Position numbers and translations under genes: made by a program. Shown here piece after piece: positions 43,351 through 48,295 of a stretch of DNA of 48,295 nt. Each line of letters starts with the position of its first letter. The stretch's first letter is position 1. Origin of the DNA: Ignavibacteriota bacterium (lineage in GTDB: Bacteria; Bacteroidota; Ignavibacteria; Kapaibacteriales; UBA2268). Location: assembly GCA_016219595.1 (NCBI GenBank), contig JACRLY010000094.1, forward strand, positions 1 to 48,295. Direction: 5' to 3'. The notes beneath the pieces are model-generated. The model did not search any database, was not told the origin of the DNA, and was given only the letters and a program-made list of their open reading frames with translations.

Positions 43351-43389
43351 TGATTAATCTTTAAATGTATTTGATAGCCTTAGCATTAC

Positions 43390-43536
43390 TTACTTATCTT
43401 CTCTGGTTTTTGCATCAATATCGTTATGAGTAACATCATTATCATGTTTAGAATTTTTTTTAAATTCTTTCTTGTAATAATCATAGCCAAATAGACTTAA
43501 TAACTCTGCAATTAACCATACTATTATTTCACCCAT
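43390..43536 (-). CDS. small hypothetical protein (48 aa) with N-terminal hydrophobic segment
   Basis: ATG 43536 opens 48 codons: MGEIIVWLIAELLSLFGYDY, then a highly charged tail (KKEFKKNSKHDND...). It has one hydrophobic helix and lies between the S41 peptidase and CPBP copy B on the same strand. No homologue recognised; could be a real small membrane protein or chance. Confidence 0.32.
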   Translation of the reverse strand: MGEIIVWLIAELLSLFGYDYYKKEFKKNSKHDNDVTHNDIDAKTREDK

Positions 43537-43568
43537 TTCAATGAATCCAAAAGTGATATTAAATTTTT

Positions 43569-45866
43569 CTATTTATATATCTTCATTGGTGTATCAATAT
43601 TTAATCCCACACCTAAAATCTCTAATGCTTTTTCCAAATATTCATCTCTGCCTTCCTGGATTCTTTTTATTGTTTGATTAACAAATATATCAGGTTCAAT
43701 ACCTTTTACAAAAAATCTCGAATTATCTTCGTTTAGAACTTTCATACCTGAAAAATATATTGTAATATCTCCGGGAATTGTAAATGGATTAATATTTCCA
43801 TTAGCTCCGGCTGTATTTTGACCCACCATTTTACCAAAATTATTGAATTTAATTATTGAAGCGGCAGTTTCTCCGGAACTCATTGTTCCATTACCGATTA
43901 TGAAAACTTTTTTACAATTTAAGTAAGGTCTTTTTGATTTAATTTGCCAATTAGATGTATCAAATTTTATGCTGATTCTGTCAGGATAAATAATTTCGGG
44001 GTATAACCAATTTGGGGAGTTTATAATTTTTTCAGTAAAATAACTAAATATCGAATAAACATCGTCTCTAGGATATTCTCTCAAATCAAATATTATTCCT
44101 TTTGCAGTCATTAAATTATTTAAATTATTCATAAAGTCTTCTAATGTTACACTTGCAGAATTTATATAATAAATATTAGAATCCAGTAGGTAAATTGGAT
44201 TTTTATCAAAATGATATGTTCTCCAAAATTTATTTCTTGAAATCCTTTTCACATAAATAATTTTGTTTGAATTTGACCTTTCAATTGTAAGTTTTACAGA
44301 ATCATTATCATTTCCTTCACCTAATAATCCATAATTAAAAACCATCCACCTTTTCCATTGTTCTGAACCAGGAATTAATTTTTCTCGTTCTTCTAATAAT
44401 TTTAAAACTTCGTTATTATCAATATATGTTAATACATCACCTTGTTTGATATTTATAGTATCTAAAGTTTTCTTAACAATAATATTACCATCAATCCAAT
44501 CCAGTAAGAATGGCATTGTACCATTTTGATATTTTCCAAAAAAATTAACACTGATGTGGCTGTCTTGAAGTGGTTCCAGCATCATTTCTAATGTTTTAAC
44601 TAATTCACTAATGTCAGTATCTTTAGACGCTTTCTCTAAAGCTTTTTTCAATGATTCGTCCCAATTTAAAGATAAATATTCAAAATTTGGATAGAAATGT
44701 TGCATCACATTCCATGTAATAATTATATCAGCAAATCTTACATTAACATCATTTATTGAATAATCTTTTTTGGTGAAAGTTGTGTCTCTATAAATCATTT
44801 TATACTTTGAAGAATCAAAAGGATATTTTAGATTTTTTCCAATAGTACCATTACTATCGCTCAACAAAGCTAATGGGAGTAAACATCTTAATCCATTTCC
44901 CAAATCTTTATCAAGTATATTATCCAGTGAAGGAATTGTATCGAATATTTGACCGGAAATAAAATTTCCTTTACTATTAATCTCTAATGATGCTTTGCTT
45001 ATTATTGGATTATTTGTGTTAGGTGAAACTTTATAAGAATCTCCCTTGAGTATCCAGTCTAAAGGCTTTCCTTTTGAATTATTTTCTTCAAATCCCGAGT
45101 TGGGTATTTCTACTTCTTGATATTTACCATCTTTTTTTATTAAGAATTGAAAATCGTCAATTAAAATCTTTCCTTGTCCATGAAAAGTAAATCCTGCATT
45201 GATATTTGTGGCATCGGAATTTATATGCATTTTTATCTCGGATTCTTTGAACCCATTCAACCTAATTGTGTCTGATTTGTAAACTAAATTATCGTATTTA
45301 TTATTTTCAAATTTAAAATTAGAAGACCAAAAGATATAATAGCTTTTTGAATTATTAAACTCAGATTTTACTTTTAAATTTAAAATTATTTCTTTATTCT
45401 GATATTCAACAGCATTTAAAACCTGATAACAAATAAAATCATTATTTTCAAAGTCTGAATGACGATTAGTTCTTATACTTTTATAACCATACTTTTCATC
45501 ATTATTACCTAATCCATAATGCTGCCAGGTAACTATTTTTAATCCCGTTGTATCAGCAGGAAGTTTTAATGGTTCAGGCTTTTGTCCTATTTTGTAAATT
45601 TGAATTGTTGGTGCAACCGGATAAAAAAGTTTCTTAAGAATTTCTTCAAGTTCTTCATTATTTTTAGCATTTTTTACTTTCTCAACACCATCAACTGCAA
45701 ATGCATCCCAATCAATTAATGAGGCTTCATCACTTGGATGGAAATATTTTATATAACCGTAAAGTTTTGAGAAAGTCCTTAAGTTTTGGATTACCTGTCT
45801 ATCATTTGAACAACCACAAAAAAAGAAGAAAAAAAATAACAATTTTGATAAAAGAATTGATTTCAT
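43569..45866 (-). CDS. S41-family peptidase, lipoprotein
   Basis: A 765-residue exported protein with a lipobox-like signal end (FFFCGCS) near residue 18. It starts with the FSKLYGYIKYFHPSD block of S41 peptidases of the Tricorn/CPP-like group. Residues about 170-290 form a carbohydrate-binding-like beta domain. The C-terminal half has a degenerate PDZ region (INIKQGDVLTYIDNNEVLKL) and the catalytic core: GIIFDLREYP, then GNGTMSSGETAA with the nucleophile Ser, and VGQNTAGANGN. It ends EGRDEYLEKALEI plus tail. A paralogue lies 1.3 kb upstream at the window edge. Confidence 0.85.
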   Translation of the reverse strand: MKSILLSKLLFFFFFFCGCSNDRQVIQNLRTFSKLYGYIKYFHPSDEASLIDWDAFAVDGVEKVKNAKNNEELEEILKKLFYPVAPTIQIYKIGQKPEPLKLPADTTGLKIVTWQHYGLGNNDEKYGYKSIRTNRHSDFENNDFICYQVLNAVEYQNKEIILNLKVKSEFNNSKSYYIFWSSNFKFENNKYDNLVYKSDTIRLNGFKESEIKMHINSDATNINAGFTFHGQGKILIDDFQFLIKKDGKYQEVEIPNSGFEENNSKGKPLDWILKGDSYKVSPNTNNPIISKASLEINSKGNFISGQIFDTIPSLDNILDKDLGNGLRCLLPLALLSDSNGTIGKNLKYPFDSSKYKMIYRDTTFTKKDYSINDVNVRFADIIITWNVMQHFYPNFEYLSLNWDESLKKALEKASKDTDISELVKTLEMMLEPLQDSHISVNFFGKYQNGTMPFLLDWIDGNIIVKKTLDTINIKQGDVLTYIDNNEVLKLLEEREKLIPGSEQWKRWMVFNYGLLGEGNDNDSVKLTIERSNSNKIIYVKRISRNKFWRTYHFDKNPIYLLDSNIYYINSASVTLEDFMNNLNNLMTAKGIIFDLREYPRDDVYSIFSYFTEKIINSPNWLYPEIIYPDRISIKFDTSNWQIKSKRPYLNCKKVFIIGNGTMSSGETAASIIKFNNFGKMVGQNTAGANGNINPFTIPGDITIYFSGMKVLNEDNSRFFVKGIEPDIFVNQTIKRIQEGRDEYLEKALEILGVGLNIDTPMKIYK

Positions 45867-45993
45867 AAAACACCTGTATTTTTATAATATTATTATAAAG
45901 TAGTAATTTGAAAAAACAGATCTTTACTAATTATTATTAATCTAATCTCAAATCGAAACAAAACATAAATTTTACAATTAAAAAAATACCCAC

Positions 45994-46012
45994 TTCGATT
46001 CTCACCGGAGCA
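45994..46012. repeat. 19-bp direct repeat, left copy
   Basis: CTTCGATTCTCACCGGAGC occurs here and again, identically, at 47102-47120. The two copies bracket the HTH and Yip1-like genes. GC content is higher than that of the flanks. Confidence 0.75.
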
Positions 46013-46033
46013 AGTTATTTTTCTCATTTTTTT

Positions 46034-46240
46034 CTAATCTGTTTCTCCTCCATTCTTATACTTCTCATCGAAATGTTCGAGGAACCATTGCTCAAGAATC
46101 CTTTTACTGAAACGCCATTCCTTGCCAAGTTTAGCCGCAGGGATTTTTCCGCTCTGTGCCCATGTATATATAGTCTGAGGCTTCAGCTTCAGATACTTTG
46201 CCACTTCTTCTATTGTCATAATTTCATCTGTTTCGTTCAT
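46034..46240 (-). CDS. excisionase-family helix-turn-helix DNA-binding protein
   Basis: A 68-residue protein with the MerR-like/excisionase winged HTH: IMTIEEVAKYLKLKPQTIY, then WAQSGKIPAAKLGKEWRFSK and an acidic tail. Such proteins act as excisionases of mobile elements or as small regulators. No integrase or transposase is nearby. It lies 35 bases downstream of the Yip1-like membrane protein on the same strand, and inside a pair of 19-bp direct repeats. Confidence 0.85.
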   Translation of the reverse strand: MNETDEIMTIEEVAKYLKLKPQTIYTWAQSGKIPAAKLGKEWRFSKRILEQWFLEHFDEKYKNGGETD

Positions 46241-46274
46241 ATAATTTCAATTTTTCAATGTTCAAACTGTCGGA

Positions 46275-46991
46275 TTATTTTGGATATTTATCCTTCTTGT
46301 AATCTTCTTTTTGAGGATTTACAATTTTATCGAATGAATACATAATTGCCGTGTAAAAATTTCCTTCGTAATGACGGAAAACCTGGAACTTTTCCGTATG
46401 CTTACTCATAAAGGGTCGGAGATTCCATCCAAGCTGAATGCTTACGAACAGGAAAATTACAATCCAAACTCTGAAAATAGTTACACCGGTTTTTGGATAG
46501 ATATTTTCGTTTTCACAATTATATTTCAGCGCTTCTATTATTAACTTCATCCCGAAAATACTTGCAAAAGCCATGATTGCTATATGAAGCAACTGCAGAA
46601 AATAATAATTATCACCTGTTAACATGAAGAAAATAACTATGGGAATAAAAGCCACAATTATCCAGCTTGAGAGCAATACACCGCTTAAAATTATAGCAGT
46701 TAAATTCAACAATTTAATCCTGGAGCCTATAATTATCTGAATCACATAAAAAGTCGGGAAACATATCAATAGAGTAAGAATAAAAAGTGAAAAGAGTTTG
46801 ATTCCCGATGAAATTGATTGATTTAATCCATGATAAATGCCCATCACAAAGCCATAAATGAATAAGAGTATAATGATATTAAGACAGAAATTTACAACTA
46901 ATTTCCAATTGAAATCATCACCGCTCAATTGCTTAATGAATTCACTTTTATCGCGATAATAGTGAAATACTTTGAAAATGTTTGTTTTCAT
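46275..46991 (-). CDS. Yip1-like polytopic membrane protein
   Basis: A 238-residue protein with about six membrane segments and a charged N-terminus (FHYYRDKSEFIKQLSGDDFN). LICFPTFYVIQIIIGSRIKL and the C-terminal GWNLRPFMSKHTEKFQVFRH are recognisable blocks of a Bacteroidota/cyanobacterial family that databases call actin-binding WH2 domain or Yip1-like; neither name gives a function. It shares its strand with the HTH gene 34 bases downstream, so both are probably co-transcribed. Confidence 0.6.
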   Translation of the reverse strand: MKTNIFKVFHYYRDKSEFIKQLSGDDFNWKLVVNFCLNIIILLFIYGFVMGIYHGLNQSISSGIKLFSLFILTLLICFPTFYVIQIIIGSRIKLLNLTAIILSGVLLSSWIIVAFIPIVIFFMLTGDNYYFLQLLHIAIMAFASIFGMKLIIEALKYNCENENIYPKTGVTIFRVWIVIFLFVSIQLGWNLRPFMSKHTEKFQVFRHYEGNFYTAIMYSFDKIVNPQKEDYKKDKYPK

Positions 46992-47101
46992 GTTTATTAC
47001 CTTTTATTATAGTTTATTACTGTTTGTAATTATATCTTATTAAAATTTAATATTATTTTTATTAAAAAGCAAATAATATCATATAATTACAAATAAAATC
47101 G

Positions 47102-47120
47102 CTTCGATTCTCACCGGAGC
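47102..47120. repeat. 19-bp direct repeat, right copy
   Basis: Identical to 45994-46012. It lies 22 bases beyond the stop codon of the S41 peptidase gene at the window edge. Confidence 0.75.
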
Positions 47121-47142
47121 GGGATTATTATAATAATATTCA

Positions 47143-48295
47143 TTAATCCTTATTAATTATCTCTAACGCTTTTTCCATTACTTCATCTCTGCCTTCCCGA
47201 ATTCCCTTAATAGTAGGCTTAACTTCAATATCTGGTACAATACCTATTCTTTGTGTTTCTCTTCCATCAGGATAATATACACCAATACCTGAAATCAATG
47301 AATAGATATTACCTGGTAAATAAATACTTGAAACATTCCCATCAGCACCAGCAGTAGTACTGCCAATCACAACAGCATTTGGAGCATTTCTTAATGCCAT
47401 TGTTGTATATTCTGCTTGACTAAGAGTAATTTCATTAATTAGTATTACAACTTTCCCTTTATAATAATCGGAATTATCAGTTCCATTCCTTAGAGGGGAT
47501 GTAAACTTAAATAAACCCGGATATTGTACAGATGTATTTGTAAATTTAACAAAATCGGTTGGTTTCGGAAGCAAGTATTCGCCTAAGGTAAATACTATAA
47601 ATTCTGATGGATAGCATCTTAAATCAATAATAATTCCCTTTGTATTTTTTACAGCATCCATTATCCCTGATAAATAGACACTTTTAATTGTACCCGGATA
47701 TATATAACCGATATCTGATGAAAGGAATTTAAAACAAGTGTCTTTTTTCATATATCTTTTGTAAACTTGAGATTTTTCTATTGAATAGAGTTCAACAAAG
47801 GTATTAAATGGTTTCCCATTTCTCAAAAATTCAACCTTGATTCTGTCTTTATTACCTCTTAATAAGTCCTTGGCTATATCTCTAAGTTGAGTTTTATAAT
47901 TCGATGCTGGTGTATATGGTAACATCCTTTTAATTTTATTTTCCACAGTTTCATCATCAACGAACAGGATAATATCGCCTTTATTTAGATTTGTTAATTT
48001 CCCCAAGCTATCATCAAAAAATCCTGTTACAACGGCTTTATTCTCAATGAATTTTACCTCTACAGTTGAATACAGATTTCCTTTAAATTCTGAAATCACA
48101 CTATCTTTTCCCCAAAAATTTGCATGAGTATCATGTACTCTCCCAATTAATTCAAGAGCTGTTAGCCTATAACTTAATTCATCATTTGCTTCAATAAACT
48201 TCGGTAAAAATTCATCCAAAACATTCTTCCAGTCTTCTCCGATAGCATATTTATAAGGGAAAAAATATTGAATCATATTCCAATAACGATATAAT
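47143..48295 (-). CDS. S41-family peptidase, 5' end cut by window edge
   Basis: The frame is open to the window edge: codons upstream of ATG 48276 read LYRYWN, joining MIQYFFPYKYAIGEDW to form the usual S41 RYWNMIQYFFP block. So the true start lies outside. Visible are a PDZ-like region (LNKGDIILFVDDETVENKI), GIIIDLRCYPSEF, the catalytic LSQAEYTT with nucleophile Ser, and STTAGADGN. It ends EGRDEVMEKALEIINKD, very like the 765-aa peptidase. The two are paralogues separated by the HTH/Yip1 pair. Confidence 0.85.
   Translation of the reverse strand, partial: LYRYWNMIQYFFPYKYAIGEDWKNVLDEFLPKFIEANDELSYRLTALELIGRVHDTHANFWGKDSVISEFKGNLYSTVEVKFIENKAVVTGFFDDSLGKLTNLNKGDIILFVDDETVENKIKRMLPYTPASNYKTQLRDIAKDLLRGNKDRIKVEFLRNGKPFNTFVELYSIEKSQVYKRYMKKDTCFKFLSSDIGYIYPGTIKSVYLSGIMDAVKNTKGIIIDLRCYPSEFIVFTLGEYLLPKPTDFVKFTNTSVQYPGLFKFTSPLRNGTDNSDYYKGKVVILINEITLSQAEYTTMALRNAPNAVVIGSTTAGADGNVSSIYLPGNIYSLISGIGVYYPDGRETQRIGIVPDIEVKPTIKGIREGRDEVMEKALEIINKD

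Noticed and set aside
1-48295. CRISPR array, tRNA, rRNA, transposase or integrase genes
   Set aside because: No regularly spaced repeats with unique spacers, no cloverleaf-like sequences, no rRNA segments and no recognisable transposase or integrase motifs were found by eye.

Overview
The window is a strongly AT-rich bacterial chromosome segment from the Bacteroidota/FCB group, most likely an Ignavibacteriota- or Kapaibacteriota-like lineage. Reasons (inference): several large exported proteins end in type IX secretion (T9SS, Por) type A C-terminal sorting domains; IgGFc-binding-like N-terminal domains, YCF48/BNR repeats and choice-of-anchor-D modules are present; and many genes carry clear purine-rich ribosome binding sites (for example upstream of the UbiA-family gene at 15586), which classical Bacteroidetes usually lack. 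No tRNA, rRNA, CRISPR array or transposase gene was seen.

Layout. 1-2.5 kb: end of an ABC-transport auxiliary lipoprotein, an LpxH-like lipid A phosphatase, an orphan YgiT/MqsA-type zinc ribbon and an exported protein of unknown function. 2.5-9.2 kb: a nested inverted repeat, an MFS exporter, CorA, then the minus-strand run pfkA-nadK-lgt, and an AIM24-family protein with a clean terminator. 9.2-20.5 kb: a T9SS propeller protein, dnaA with a 784-base AT-rich upstream region, a YCF48-type T9SS protein, a UbiA/MenA-type prenyltransferase, an RmlD-like reductase, an ABC-2 permease without its ATPase, and the coupled pair nadA-nadC. 20.5-31 kb: a repeat-rich stretch, two proteins with IgGFc-binding-like domains (one T9SS-sorted, one fused to a predicted outer-membrane barrel), a repeat-bounded and nonsense-mutated DUF559 gene, ccmB, and a periplasmic protein commonly mislabelled asparagine synthetase B. 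31-37.8 kb: a RelE-type toxin-antitoxin pair; a redox module of multihaem cytochrome, four-cluster ferredoxin and NrfD-like membrane subunit resembling Hmc/Nrf/Qrc complexes; an alpha/beta hydrolase; and a mono-haem lipoprotein cytochrome that seems to have lost its second half. 37.8-48.3 kb: a PD40 protein, a fused MsrB-MsrA, and an accessory zone of small toxin/antitoxin genes, many broken, lying between two copies of a duplicated msrA-3'/CPBP segment, then two S41 peptidases flanking an excisionase-like HTH gene and a Yip1-like membrane protein.

How it works together. The housekeeping genes cover NAD synthesis and phosphorylation (nadA, nadC, nadK), glycolysis (pfkA), envelope lipid and lipoprotein synthesis (lpxH, lgt) and replication initiation (dnaA). 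CcmB, the 13-CxxCH cytochrome locus and the 37 kb cytochrome point to an active c-type cytochrome pathway. The main surprises are genes broken by single lesions: a 28-bp tandem duplication splits the 13-haem cytochrome, and single in-frame stops interrupt a DUF559 gene, a HEPN toxin and a MazE-like antitoxin. I found no coherent new system that I can defend. The most distinctive candidates are the IgGFc-like/outer-membrane-barrel fusion and its operon, and the repeat-bounded DUF559 cassette whose repeats supply both the ribosome binding site and the stop codon.
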